A stretch of DNA of 44,188 nt from Bacteroidales bacterium (GCA_003152835.1 PMBC01000195.1:1-44188); one strand, 5' to 3'. Shown: positions 26,811 through 35,474, counted from the first letter of the stretch. Program-made: numbers and translations. Notes: generated by a model not told the origin, from the sequence alone.

Positions 26811-27737
26811 CTATCGATATTTACGGTTATTGTCTTCGAGGATATTGACATAGCTCCTGTACCTCAGGTGGTTTATTGTACCGCTTTCGACAGCAGCCCT
26901 GACTGCACAACCGGGTTCGTCGAGATGAAGGCAATTATAAAAACGGCACTCTTTTGAGCTTTTAAAAATCTCAGGGAAGAAATGGTATATTTCATTCCTG
27001 GCCATATCAAGCACTCCAAAACCCCTTATCCCGGGAGAATCAATGACAAATCCGCCGAAAGGCATAGGGTGCATTTCAGGGAAGGTTGTGATATGTTTTC
27101 CCTGTTTATGATAATCTGAGATTGCTTCGGTTTTCAGATCAAGCCCGGGGCTTAATTCATTTATCAGTGTTGTCTTCCCTACTCCGGAATTGCCGGCAAG
27201 AAGATTAATCTTATCCTTCATCTTTGTTTTCAGAAGGTCAATGCCCTGGTTTTTGTTGATCGAAAGGCGAAGGCATTCATATCCTATTCTGGTGTAAATC
27301 GACTCAAGATATTCCATCCTGTTAATTTCAGTTTCTCCATAAAGATCTGTCTTGTTGATTATTATTGTCGCCGGTATCCTGTATGCCTCAGCCGTTATAA
27401 GGAATCTGTCGATAAATTCCACCGGCGTTTCGGGAAGCATTATTGTTATCATCAGAAAGAGGCGATCGATATTGGCTGCAATTATCTGGGACTCCCTTGA
27501 GAGGTTTGTTGCTTTCCTGAGAATATAGTTCCTGCGGTCGAGGATCTCTTTAATAATCCCTGTATTTCTGTTTGCCTCAAACTCAAACATCACGTTATCT
27601 CCTACCGCAACAGGATTAGTGGTACGCAGATTTTTCTCTCTGAATTTTCCCCTGATAACGCATACGGTAATTTTACCGTCACCATGCAAAACCCTGTAGC
27701 GGGAACCGGTTGACTTTATGACAATTCCCTGTTCCAA
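26811..27737 (-). CDS. rsgA: Ribosome small subunit-dependent GTPase RsgA
   Basis: This 308-aa circularly permuted GTPase acts in 30S maturation. An OB-fold N-terminus (VIKSTGSRYRVLHGDG) is followed by the permuted motif order G4 NKTD (128-131), G1 GNSGVGKT (182-189) and G3 DSPG (233-236). A C-terminal zinc knuckle follows (Cys264, Cys269, His271, Cys277). The start is TTG (27735-27737), which reproduces the usual family N-terminus. It is 76 bp downstream of pfkA on the same strand, with a strong hairpin between. Confidence 0.95.
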   Translation of the reverse strand: MEQGIVIKSTGSRYRVLHGDGKITVCVIRGKFREKNLRTTNPVAVGDNVMFEFEANRNTGIIKEILDRRNYILRKATNLSRESQIIAANIDRLFLMITIMLPETPVEFIDRFLITAEAYRIPATIIINKTDLYGETEINRMEYLESIYTRIGYECLRLSINKNQGIDLLKTKMKDKINLLAGNSGVGKTTLINELSPGLDLKTEAISDYHKQGKHITTFPEMHPMPFGGFVIDSPGIRGFGVLDMARNEIYHFFPEIFKSSKECRFYNCLHLDEPGCAVRAAVESGTINHLRYRSYVNILEDNNRKYR

Positions 27738-27757
27738 AACTAAATTTTGTAAAAATG

Positions 27758-27788
27758 TGTAGAGACGCGTTTTTTGCGCGTCTCTACA
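27758..27788. terminator. 12-bp perfect hairpin between pfkA and rsgA
   Basis: TGTAGAGACGCG (27758-27769) pairs with CGCGTCTCTACA (27777-27788) over a 7-nt T-rich loop. It is stable and symmetrical. On the minus strand a short T-rich stretch follows, so it may terminate pfkA transcription before rsgA. The GTAGAGACGCG palindrome is, from memory, a recurrent intergenic repeat in some bacteria, so it could instead be a repeat copy. Confidence 0.65.
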
Positions 27789-27813
27789 AAATTATCAATA
27801 TAATAATTACATC

Positions 27814-29016
27814 CTAGGTGTCGGATGCCATTAGAAGGAACGGCTTCATTTCGAAGCTATGGTAATATGGCCTCAGCCTCTCGATATTGTAGTGTTCAGA
27901 GACCTTTACTATTTTCTTCGATGACGTGATAACATCAATCGGAACATTGTCATAGCGTCCGTTCTTCAGGACGACAATTCTTCCGTACATCCCTTTCAGT
28001 ATCAGGTCAAGCGCCAGATTGCCGTATGCCATTGGAACAATTGAATCAAGGAAATCAGGATCACCGCCGCGAACCATGTAGCCAAGCTTCTGGTTGATGA
28101 CATTGATTGTTTTTCCGCCATTGTATTTCGCTGATATCTCTTTCAGTTTCTGGGAAACAACATCTCCTATACCTCCAAGTTTGGCGTGGCCATAAGCATC
28201 TCTTTCGCTGTCGGAGAAAATCATTTCTCCACCTTTGAACATAGCTCCCTCTGAAACAAGAACTACTGAATATTTACTGGGGTTAAGATTCCTGTCCTCA
28301 ACAAGAAGTTTTGCAAGAAGGTCTATATCAAATTTATATTCAGGAATGACACATCTGTTCGCCGATCCGGCCATTGTCGGGAGCATGGCAGTAAAGCCGG
28401 CATATCTTCCGAACACCTCTAATACAAGAAACCTTTCGTGTGATCCTGCTGATGTCCTCAGACTGTTAGTCATCTGAATTGTTCTTGTTACGCATGTGCT
28501 GAATCCGATGCAATAGTCTGTTCCGGGAACATCGTTGTCCATCGTTTTAGGGATGGCAACAACCTTCACTCCCATCTTGTACAGATGAACACCATAGCTG
28601 AGTGTGTCATCGCCGCCTATCGGGATAAGATAATCCACACCAAGCCATTCGAGGTTCTTGATAATTTCGGGAGTTATGTCATTCACTTCCGCATTATAGG
28701 TCCCCTTCAGGTGATCAGGCACACTATCCTTAGACATATGGCTGGGACGAGTTCTTGAAGTATGAAGGAAAGTTCCACCGGTACGTCCGGCTTTGTTTAC
28801 TATATCGTCGGTAAGGATCTGGAAGCAGTTACTATTGTTTGCCTTGTTATCGCGGATTATCTCCGATATTCCTGCCCATCCCCTGCGCAAGCCGATTACC
28901 TTGTATCCTTCGCGGTTGGCACGGATTGTCACCGCGCGTATTGCTGGATTTAGACCCGGCACATCGCCACCTCCTGTCAAAATTGCAATTACACCCTTTG
29001 TCTTTGGTATTATCAT
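27814..29016 (-). CDS. pfkA: 6-phosphofructokinase, probable pyrophosphate-dependent type
   Basis: This 400-aa phosphofructokinase phosphorylates fructose 6-phosphate. GGDVPGLN lies near residue 16, IGGDDTLS at 133-140 and PKTMDND at 156-162. In this superfamily an Asp after GGD (Asp137, where E. coli Pfk has Gly104) and a Lys before TxDND (Lys157, where E. coli has Gly124) mark PPi-using enzymes; ATP-using enzymes usually have Gly at the first site. PPi use is therefore likely but not proven. Upstream (29017-29185) lies 169 bp of A/T-rich sequence without a clear TAnnTTTG box. Confidence 0.9.
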   Translation of the reverse strand: MIIPKTKGVIAILTGGGDVPGLNPAIRAVTIRANREGYKVIGLRRGWAGISEIIRDNKANNSNCFQILTDDIVNKAGRTGGTFLHTSRTRPSHMSKDSVPDHLKGTYNAEVNDITPEIIKNLEWLGVDYLIPIGGDDTLSYGVHLYKMGVKVVAIPKTMDNDVPGTDYCIGFSTCVTRTIQMTNSLRTSAGSHERFLVLEVFGRYAGFTAMLPTMAGSANRCVIPEYKFDIDLLAKLLVEDRNLNPSKYSVVLVSEGAMFKGGEMIFSDSERDAYGHAKLGGIGDVVSQKLKEISAKYNGGKTINVINQKLGYMVRGGDPDFLDSIVPMAYGNLALDLILKGMYGRIVVLKNGRYDNVPIDVITSSKKIVKVSEHYNIERLRPYYHSFEMKPFLLMASDT

Positions 29017-29185
29017 GATTTTTTGCTTTTTATTTGATACAATATTGTTTTTTGAGACCCCTAAAGTATAACTTTTAAAATTTAATACATGGATTCAGAA
29101 GCAAATTTTACCTGCCTTAATGGGATTTCTTTATAATCTATGCAAAAGACTGATAAATGATTAATGGCTTGAAAATTTGTTTATT

Positions 29186-29872
29186 TCAGCCCCTTTTTGA
29201 AATGCTTTCAAGCTTCTCTATGTCAACTATTTCAATTGTCTTTCCGAACACCCTGATGATTCCGTCACGTTTGAAATCGGATAGAGTCCGGATGACATTG
29301 GCTGTGCTCATGCCGATATAATCGGCGATCTCTTTCCTTGAGACTGGAAGGTCGAAGACCCTTGAGTTATAAATATCCTTCGTGAAATAAAGCAGGATGA
29401 AGGCGACTCTGCCAATAAGGTTTTTCTGCCTTATATCAAGAGTCTGACTAATTATCTTATCGTTGATTTTTGATATTTTTGTTAAAAGCCCCATTGCAAA
29501 TCCCCCGTTTTTCAGGAAGAGAGCCTTGATAAAATCCAGGTCAACTGTGCACACAACAGAATCTTCAACGGCAGAGACAGAATACCGGTAACGATCTTCA
29601 GAAAAGATATTCATATTGCTTACGAACTCGAAAGGCTTGGTAATTGTAATTACCTGTTCGTCGCCCGAAGGAGTTCGTCTGTAAAGCTTAACCAGGCCGC
29701 TCTTGAGATACTTGAAGCTTGTGATCTTCTCTCCCTCGTGATTTATTATTTCGCCTTTCCTGAAAGCCTGTTCCTCCTTATTATTGCATAATTCCCGTAC
29801 AGTTGCTTCGTCAAGATAAGCAAATACGATGTCTCTGAATTCGCAGTTCTCACATATACAATTTGAATTCAT
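29186..29872 (-). CDS. Crp/Fnr-family transcription regulator, FNR-like
   Basis: This 228-aa regulator has a cyclic-nucleotide-binding-like beta-roll domain (about 20-140; FRKGEIINHEGE, GDEQVITITKPFEFV), a dimer helix and a C-terminal HTH (about 175-205; VSRKEIADYIGMSTANVIRT). Cysteines at 5, 7 and 10 (CICENC) and Cys108 in SVVCTVDLDF line up with the FNR cluster: Cys108 matches the position of E. coli FNR Cys122. An oxygen-sensing Fe-S cluster is plausible. Cys spacing at the N-terminus is tighter than in FNR. The recognition helix (STANVIR) lacks the Glu and Ser of E. coli FNR (E209, S212). It faces the GH127 gene divergently. Confidence 0.88.
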   Translation of the reverse strand: MNSNCICENCEFRDIVFAYLDEATVRELCNNKEEQAFRKGEIINHEGEKITSFKYLKSGLVKLYRRTPSGDEQVITITKPFEFVSNMNIFSEDRYRYSVSAVEDSVVCTVDLDFIKALFLKNGGFAMGLLTKISKINDKIISQTLDIRQKNLIGRVAFILLYFTKDIYNSRVFDLPVSRKEIADYIGMSTANVIRTLSDFKRDGIIRVFGKTIEIVDIEKLESISKRG

Positions 29873-29897
29873 TTCGTTCCCGGGTGAAGATTTTCTG

Positions 29898-29905
29898 CAA
29901 ATTTA
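29898..29905 (-). promoter_or_regulatory. Candidate -7 box for the FNR-like regulator
   Basis: The minus strand reads TAAATTTG (TAnnTTTG), about 26 nt before the regulator ATG (29870-29872). Together with the plus-strand box at 29931 it makes back-to-back promoters only 25 bp apart. Confidence 0.5.
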
Positions 29906-29930
29906 CATTTTCCATTGCAGAAACTAATGA

Positions 29931-29938
29931 TATCTTTG
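29931..29938 (+). promoter_or_regulatory. Candidate -7 box for the GH127 gene
   Basis: TATCTTTG matches TAnnTTTG and gives a start near 29945, about 44 nt before the ATG at 29989. It is downstream of an in-frame ATG at 29863, which is therefore unlikely to be used. Confidence 0.5.
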
Positions 29939-29988
29939 AAATAGTAATTAGTGTCAATCTTACACTTAATCCTAAAAACCCATCTGTC

Positions 29989-32346
29989 ATGCTGAAAATT
30001 GGGAAGGTTTTATTACCAGGAATTATTATTTTCAATTCGCTTTCCGGTTGCACAACACATTATGAAACCACTGTCAAAACAGGCGGTCCTGAAATCGTGT
30101 CATTCAGAGCTCTTCCCTTCTCTCTTTCTGACGTTAAGCTTCTCAGCGGGCCATTTCTGCATGCAACTGAATTGGATATGAATACCCTGTTAAGCTATGA
30201 ACCCGACAGGCTCCTTTCAAAGTTTTATTCCGAAGCCGGACTCAAGCCCAAAGCCGAACACTATATGGGATGGGAAGATGAGACAATTGCAGGGCATAGT
30301 CTTGGTCATTACCTCAGCGCATGTTCGATGATGTACCAGACCACCGGCGACAAGAGGTTCCTCGAGAGAGTCAATTATATCGTTGACGAGATGAAAAAAC
30401 TTCAGGATACTGACGGGGATGGCTATCTGGGGGCATTCCCGCATGGCAAAAAAATCCTTGAAGAAGAGGTCGCAAAAGGGAACATCCGGTCGCAGGGATT
30501 TGACCTTAATGGTATTTGGGTTCCGTTTTATACTGAACACAAAATGATGGCCGGGCTGAGGGACGCTTATCATCTTTGCGGAAACAACACTGCGCTTGAA
30601 GTTGAGAGGCGTTTTGCCGACTGGCTTGACGGTATTGTGTTTCCGCTCACTGATGATCAGGTGCAAAACATGCTGCGATGTGAACATGGTGGAATAAGTG
30701 AAACGCTTGCCGACCTCTATGCAGACACAAAGGACGAAAAGTACATGAGACTCTCAAAAATATTCTATCAGAAAGCCGTACTCGACCCGCTCAAGGAGGG
30801 AAAAGACATTCTGCCCGGGAGACATTGTAATACAAATATCCCCAAGCTTATTGCTTTGTCGCGCCTTTATGAACTGACTGGCGATACGTCGGACAGAAAA
30901 GCTGCAGAATTTTTCTGGAATACGGTAGTATATCATCATTCTTATGTTACCGGGGGAAATGGCAATAATGAATACTTCGGCCCTGCAGACAAACTAAAGG
31001 ATCAGCTGGGAGAGAATACCACAGAATCATGCAATGTGTACAATATGCTTAAGCTCACCGAACACCTCTTTGAATGGGAAGCCTCGGCCAATGTCGCTGA
31101 CTTTTACGAGAGAGCGCTCTTTAATCATATACTTTCGACTCAAAACCCTGTCGACGGACATGTCGTGTACAACTTGTCGCTCGATATGGGCGGGTTTAAG
31201 TATTTCCAGGATCCGCTCGACTTCACCTGCTGCATTGGCACGGGAATGGAAAATCACTCTAAATACGGAAGAAACATTTTTTACCATAACGACAATGAAC
31301 TATTCCTCTTTCAGTTTATCGCCTCAGAGCTAAGCTGGAAAGAAAAGGGAATTGTAGTAACACAGAATACAACTTATCCCGAAGAGCAGGGGACCACCCT
31401 GGAATTCAAATGCGATAAGCCCCTGAAGCTTACGCTGCAGGTCCGCTATCCTTACTGGGCAACCACAGGGATCAGGATAAGTGTGAACGGGAAAGAAATA
31501 CATATCAAAGGAGATCCCGGAAGCTTTATCCCTGTTGAGAGAACCTGGAAAACCGGAGATAAAGTCGAAGTAAAACTGCCATTTACGTTGCGTCTCGAGT
31601 CAATGCCTGACGACAGCAGCCGGGTGGCAGTTATGTATGGCCCGCTTGTTATGGCCGGAGACCTGGGTCCTTTGAAAGATTCCGCCTCAAACGATGCCAT
31701 GTATGTACCGGTCCTGATGACAGAAAAGAGGGATCCCGCATCATGGATGAAGCCTGTCGATGGAAAGCTAAACACGTTTGTGACTGTTAATGCCGGAAGG
31801 CCACGCGATGTTGAAATGAGACCATTATATACTTTTTATGACAGGCGTTATTCGGTTTTCTGGGATATGTTTACCGAAGAAGGATGGGCTGCAAGGCAGG
31901 CTGATTACAAAGCTGCGCAAGAGCAGATGAAACAAATAAAAGAAGCTACAATAGATTTTGTAAGGCCCGGGGAGATGCAACCAGAGCGCGATCATAGCTT
32001 CAGGGGTGAAAAAACCACGCCCGGAAGTTTTAAGGAACGTGCAAACAGGGAATCGCGGGGAGGATGGTTTTCATTCGTTTTGAAAGTGAACGGAAATATC
32101 CCAAATGCACTGGCTGTTGAATACTGGGGAGGATTTCCCGGGGCAAAAACATTCGATATTCTTGTTAATGACAAGCTTATTGCTGCTGAAAATATCACAA
32201 ATAAAAAAGACGGGCAGTTCATTATGGTTCAATACGATATCCCCCGGGAAATAACTAAAGGGAAATCAAGGGTGACTGTGAAATTCCAGGCTCATCCCGG
32301 TAATATGGCAGGGCCCGTTTTCGGGATAAGAACGATTAAAAAATAA
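29989..32346 (+). CDS. GH127-family glycoside hydrolase, lipoprotein
   Basis: This protein of 785 aa begins with a lipoprotein signal whose lipobox is LSGC (Cys21). It is probably anchored facing the periplasm or cell surface. The body matches GH127 (beta-L-arabinofuranosidase family; older DUF1680), a Cys-nucleophile enzyme with bound zinc. Expected residues are present: Glu346 and Cys348 in TESCNVYNM, and Cys414-Cys415 in FTCCIGTGMEN. Glu328 in NNEYFG may be the third acid. The ATG at 29989 is chosen over 29863 because it gives the lipoprotein signal and follows the -7 box. No SusC/SusD neighbours are present, so it is not in an obvious polysaccharide locus. Confidence 0.92.
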   Translation: MLKIGKVLLPGIIIFNSLSGCTTHYETTVKTGGPEIVSFRALPFSLSDVKLLSGPFLHATELDMNTLLSYEPDRLLSKFYSEAGLKPKAEHYMGWEDETIAGHSLGHYLSACSMMYQTTGDKRFLERVNYIVDEMKKLQDTDGDGYLGAFPHGKKILEEEVAKGNIRSQGFDLNGIWVPFYTEHKMMAGLRDAYHLCGNNTALEVERRFADWLDGIVFPLTDDQVQNMLRCEHGGISETLADLYADTKDEKYMRLSKIFYQKAVLDPLKEGKDILPGRHCNTNIPKLIALSRLYELTGDTSDRKAAEFFWNTVVYHHSYVTGGNGNNEYFGPADKLKDQLGENTTESCNVYNMLKLTEHLFEWEASANVADFYERALFNHILSTQNPVDGHVVYNLSLDMGGFKYFQDPLDFTCCIGTGMENHSKYGRNIFYHNDNELFLFQFIASELSWKEKGIVVTQNTTYPEEQGTTLEFKCDKPLKLTLQVRYPYWATTGIRISVNGKEIHIKGDPGSFIPVERTWKTGDKVEVKLPFTLRLESMPDDSSRVAVMYGPLVMAGDLGPLKDSASNDAMYVPVLMTEKRDPASWMKPVDGKLNTFVTVNAGRPRDVEMRPLYTFYDRRYSVFWDMFTEEGWAARQADYKAAQEQMKQIKEATIDFVRPGEMQPERDHSFRGEKTTPGSFKERANRESRGGWFSFVLKVNGNIPNALAVEYWGGFPGAKTFDILVNDKLIAAENITNKKDGQFIMVQYDIPREITKGKSRVTVKFQAHPGNMAGPVFGIRTIKK

Positions 32347-32365
32347 TAAGTAAATAAGATAAAAC

Positions 32366-32866
32366 ATGAGAAAAAGGAAGTTGACCATCATGTTTTTTCT
32401 TCTGCCTTTAATTTGCCTGAATAGTTACCCGCAGTATAAAAAGAATGCGGTAGTAATTGAATTGCTTGGGAAATCTTGCTACTATTTTGACATTTCCTAT
32501 GAAAGAAACCTGACGGAAAGAATCCATATTGGAGGTGGCATCGGAACTTCCGGGATAGATCATTTAGATTTTAATGGCGGAACGTTTAACCGTCTGAATT
32601 TTTCGATTCCTTTGTACGGAGCATACTCTTTCGGACTAAAAAGACATCGTATTATTTCTGAAATTGGCATGTCAATATTGGGAAATACAACTCCGTATAA
32701 CTTTTTGAGCCTTTCAGATGTGACCCCGTTTATCTCAGTTGGGTATGAATATAAGGGAGAGCATTATGTTTTCAGGGTGCCGGTATATTTTGCCTATATC
32801 GGGAGAAATGAGTTTTTCCCTTCAGTAATGCCATGGATCGGAGTAAGTTTCGGCAGACTGTTTTGA
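32366..32866 (+). CDS. Small outer-membrane beta-barrel-like protein, unknown function
   Basis: This 166-aa protein has a signal peptide (residues 1-23, LTIMFFLLPLICLNSYPQ) and aromatic, alternating beta-strands (VVIELLGKSCYYFDISYERN, RIHIGGGIGTSG, YGAYSFGLKRHRIISEIGMS, VPVYFAYIGR). It resembles small outer-membrane proteins of Bacteroidota but I recognise no specific family. It sits 19 bp after the GH127 gene, so may be co-transcribed. Its A/T content is slightly higher than its neighbours. Confidence 0.7.
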   Translation: MRKRKLTIMFFLLPLICLNSYPQYKKNAVVIELLGKSCYYFDISYERNLTERIHIGGGIGTSGIDHLDFNGGTFNRLNFSIPLYGAYSFGLKRHRIISEIGMSILGNTTPYNFLSLSDVTPFISVGYEYKGEHYVFRVPVYFAYIGRNEFFPSVMPWIGVSFGRLF

Positions 32867-32888
32867 TTGGAATAATTCTTGCTTCTGC

Positions 32889-33449
32889 CTAAGCCAGAAC
32901 ATGCTCGAGGAATATCTTTATCCCGATGGCTATAAGAATCAACCCGCCAATTATCTCAACTTTTTGACCAAGCCTTTCACCTGCCGACTTGCCAATCCTG
33001 ATCGCTATCATTGAAGCAAGAAAAGTGACTGTACCAATAATGATGCCTGCGATCCATATCTGTACATCAAGAAGAGCAAAGCTTATTCCCACAGCAAAGG
33101 CGTCAATGCTGGTTCCAAGGGCCAGTGTCACGAGGACCATCATTTTAGTATAGTCTAACGGTTCCTTTTCGTCTTCCTTTTTCAGGCCCTCGATTATCAT
33201 CTTAATGCCCAGCGCTGAAAGCAATCCAAGAGCTACCCAGTGGTCGACAGCCTTGAGTGCCTCCGAAAAGAATGAACCAAGAAAAAAGCCTGCCACGGTA
33301 AGCCCTCCCTGGAAAATGGCGAGTATTATAGCCACGCGCATCGCCTGGCGGAAGAGTATCTTGTATCTTACCACACCCATTGAAAGCGATACCGCAAATG
33401 TGTCGAAACAGAGTCCGGCAGCTATGGCAAAAATTGTGAAATAATCCAT
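32889..33449 (-). CDS. mntP: Manganese efflux pump MntP
   Basis: This 186-aa membrane protein exports Mn2+. It has six helices and the conserved pair of motifs FDTFAVSLSMG (about residues 13-23) and GTSIDAFAVGIS (about 106-117), each with an acidic residue important for transport. The frame stays open upstream, but the ATG at 33447-33449 gives the normal length and N-terminus (MDYFTIFAIAAGLCFD). The 93-bp divergent gap to dtd is too short for a yybP-ykoY manganese riboswitch. A TATATTTG -7 box is seen at 33469-33476 on this strand. Confidence 0.93.
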   Translation of the reverse strand: MDYFTIFAIAAGLCFDTFAVSLSMGVVRYKILFRQAMRVAIILAIFQGGLTVAGFFLGSFFSEALKAVDHWVALGLLSALGIKMIIEGLKKEDEKEPLDYTKMMVLVTLALGTSIDAFAVGISFALLDVQIWIAGIIIGTVTFLASMIAIRIGKSAGERLGQKVEIIGGLILIAIGIKIFLEHVLA

Positions 33450-33468
33450 TGGCATTCTATAACACGGG

Positions 33469-33476
33469 CAAATATA
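33469..33476 (-). promoter_or_regulatory. Candidate -7 box for mntP
   Basis: The minus strand reads TATATTTG, matching TAnnTTTG, about 20 nt before the mntP ATG. It is back-to-back with a TATATTTG box for dtd at 33516-33523. No -33 box of ideal spacing. Confidence 0.45.
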
Positions 33477-33515
33477 ATATAAAACATCATTTTCAGCTTT
33501 TTGATTTTGATTGCA

Positions 33516-33523
33516 TATATTTG
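33516..33523 (+). promoter_or_regulatory. Candidate -7 box for dtd
   Basis: TATATTTG on the plus strand, 19 nt before the dtd ATG. TTTG motifs nearby are at unsuitable spacings. Confidence 0.45.
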
Positions 33524-33542
33524 AAATCCTGAAAATGTTCAT

Positions 33543-33995
33543 ATGAGGGTTGTAATACAACGCGTAAAAAGGGCTTCCGTCACAATCGGAAACAAGATCA
33601 CTGATGAAATCGGATCCGGAATTCTTGTTCTTGCCGGGATTGAAGAAACAGATGATATGTCCGATGTCAATTGGCTCAGCAGCAAGATCGTACAACTCCG
33701 CATATTCAATGATGAAGCAGGAGTAATGAACCTTTCGGTCATGGATACTGGCGGAAGTATAATGGTCATCAGCCAGTTCACCCTTCATGCAAAAACAAAA
33801 AAAGGAAACAGGCCTTCATACATAAAAGCAGCCAGGCACGAGATTGCAATCCCGCTTTATGAAAACTTAATCAAAAAGCTGTCAGAACTTACGGGTAAAA
33901 AAGTTGCAACTGGTGAATTCGGTGCAATGATGGATATCAGTCTGATTAATGATGGCCCCGTTACCATAATAATCGATTCAAAAGAGAAGGAATAG
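33543..33995 (+). CDS. dtd: D-aminoacyl-tRNA deacylase
   Basis: This 150-aa enzyme removes D-amino acids from tRNA. Diagnostic motifs are MRVVIQRVKRASVTIG at the start, ISQFTLHAKTKKGNRPS (about 79-95) and the NDGPVTIIIDS active-site turn at the end. Length is typical. It is followed by an MFS gene after 3 bp, so the two probably share a transcript although their functions are unrelated. Confidence 0.96.
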   Translation: MRVVIQRVKRASVTIGNKITDEIGSGILVLAGIEETDDMSDVNWLSSKIVQLRIFNDEAGVMNLSVMDTGGSIMVISQFTLHAKTKKGNRPSYIKAARHEIAIPLYENLIKKLSELTGKKVATGEFGAMMDISLINDGPVTIIIDSKEKE

Positions 33996-33998
33996 ATT

Positions 33999-35414
33999 AT
34001 GACATCCCTGGCTGCCAACCTTCCGGACGAAAAAGCAATAAAGAGTCAGAAACAGGCCGTTTTGCTGGTTTCTGCTTTTGCGGCTTTCCTGGTGCCTTTT
34101 CTGACATCGGCAATAAATCTTGCCCTCCCGGCAATAGGGAATGATCTTCATGTCAATGCAATAAGCCTCTCGTGGGTCGTAAGCAGTTCCCTGCTGGCAA
34201 CAGCTATCTTTCTTCTCCCTTTTGGAAAACTTAGTGACATTATCGGAAGGAAGAAGATCTTTACTCTCGGAATAATTCTTTTTACTATCGCAACTCTGCT
34301 AATCGTATTCACGAACAGTCTTGCTTCGCTAATCGTGCTGAGGACAATCCAGGGCTTTTCAAGCGCAATGATCTTCGGAACCAGCCTTGCTATTCTCACT
34401 TCCGTTTTCCCTGCAGGTGAGAGAGGCAGGGCTATGGGAATACAAGTGACAGCCACCTATCTAGGCCTTTCCACGGGTCCGGTAATTGGCGGAATATTAA
34501 CTCATTCCCTTGGTTGGAGAAGTATTTTCGTTTTTCTCTTCCTTATCGGCCTTATCAGCATCTATCTTGTTTTCACTAAAATGAAATCTGAATGGGCGGA
34601 TGCACGGGGTGAAACGTTTGACTGGAAAGGATCGGCAATTTACGGAGTTTCACTGTTTGGTGTCATGTACGGTTTTTCAAAGCTTCCTTCTGTCACAGGA
34701 TGGATATTTCTGGCATCGGGGATATCAGCCGGGATAATTTTTCTGCTTTTCGAAAGGAGAATTGAACACCCGGTATTTGATGCAAAGCTTTTTCTTACGA
34801 ACAGGGTGCTGGCATTATCAGGCCTTGCGGCCCTGATAAATTATTCAGCCACAAGCGCGATTGGCTTTTTCATGAGTCTGTACCTTCAGTATGTGAAGGG
34901 GCTTGATCCGCGCAGTGCCGGTCTGATAATGATATCTCAGCCCCTGGCAATGGCACTTCTTTCGCCCATGGCAGGCAAGCTTTCCGACCGGAAGAATCCG
35001 GGGGTGATTGCATCGGTGGGCATGGGAATTACCGGAGCAGGGTTGGTCCTTCTCTGCTTTATTAATGCCACAACACCTTTTTACCTTATCATTTGCCTTC
35101 TTATTCTGATGGGTATCGGTTTCGCCCTTTTTTCTTCACCAAATACAAATGCCATCATGAGCTCTGTCGAAAATCGATACCTCGGAATTGCTTCAGGAGT
35201 AGTGGGAACTATGAGGATGATCGGACAGATGACAAGCATGGGCATTGCCATGATGCTCATCTCGCTTTATATCGGGAAACAGACTATTAATCCCGAAACA
35301 CATACCGGATTCCTGGCAGCCATGAAAACCGGGTTTGTTATTTTCTCTTTCCTGTCACTGTTTGGGGTCTTCGCATCACTAGCAAGGAATAATAAGCTGG
35401 AAAATAAAATTTAG
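33999..35414 (+). CDS. MFS drug-efflux-type transporter (14 TM, DHA2-like)
   Basis: This 471-aa protein has about 14 membrane helices. Conserved signatures are LPFGKLSDIIGRKKIFTLGI (motif A, about 68-87) and GSSPVIG-like TYLGLSTGPVIGGIL (motif C, about 151-165), which is characteristic of exporters (antiporters). An extra pair of helices in the middle places it in the DHA2 group. Substrate cannot be predicted. It follows dtd by 3 bp. Confidence 0.92.
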   Translation: MTSLAANLPDEKAIKSQKQAVLLVSAFAAFLVPFLTSAINLALPAIGNDLHVNAISLSWVVSSSLLATAIFLLPFGKLSDIIGRKKIFTLGIILFTIATLLIVFTNSLASLIVLRTIQGFSSAMIFGTSLAILTSVFPAGERGRAMGIQVTATYLGLSTGPVIGGILTHSLGWRSIFVFLFLIGLISIYLVFTKMKSEWADARGETFDWKGSAIYGVSLFGVMYGFSKLPSVTGWIFLASGISAGIIFLLFERRIEHPVFDAKLFLTNRVLALSGLAALINYSATSAIGFFMSLYLQYVKGLDPRSAGLIMISQPLAMALLSPMAGKLSDRKNPGVIASVGMGITGAGLVLLCFINATTPFYLIICLLILMGIGFALFSSPNTNAIMSSVENRYLGIASGVVGTMRMIGQMTSMGIAMMLISLYIGKQTINPETHTGFLAAMKTGFVIFSFLSLFGVFASLARNNKLENKI

Positions 35415-35474
35415 TTTCTTCAGGGTTATTTCCACTTCTTGTAATAACAACTTAAATTCATAAATAAAATAATT

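Noticed and set aside
27735-27742. TAGTTTTG box before rsgA on the minus strand.
   Set aside because: It overlaps the rsgA start codon, so a transcript from it would begin inside the gene.
29863-29988. Longer GH127 N-terminus from ATG 29863.
   Set aside because: It overlaps the divergent regulator gene and promoter boxes and would bury the lipoprotein signal that begins at 29989.
33450-33542. Possible manganese riboswitch (yybP-ykoY) before mntP.
   Set aside because: The gap is only 93 bp, contains divergent promoter boxes and shows none of the expected stems.
33450-33788. Upstream extension of the mntP reading frame (total 299 aa).
   Set aside because: The extra 113 residues overlap dtd on the other strand, are not family-like, and a good ATG at 33449 gives the normal 186-aa length.
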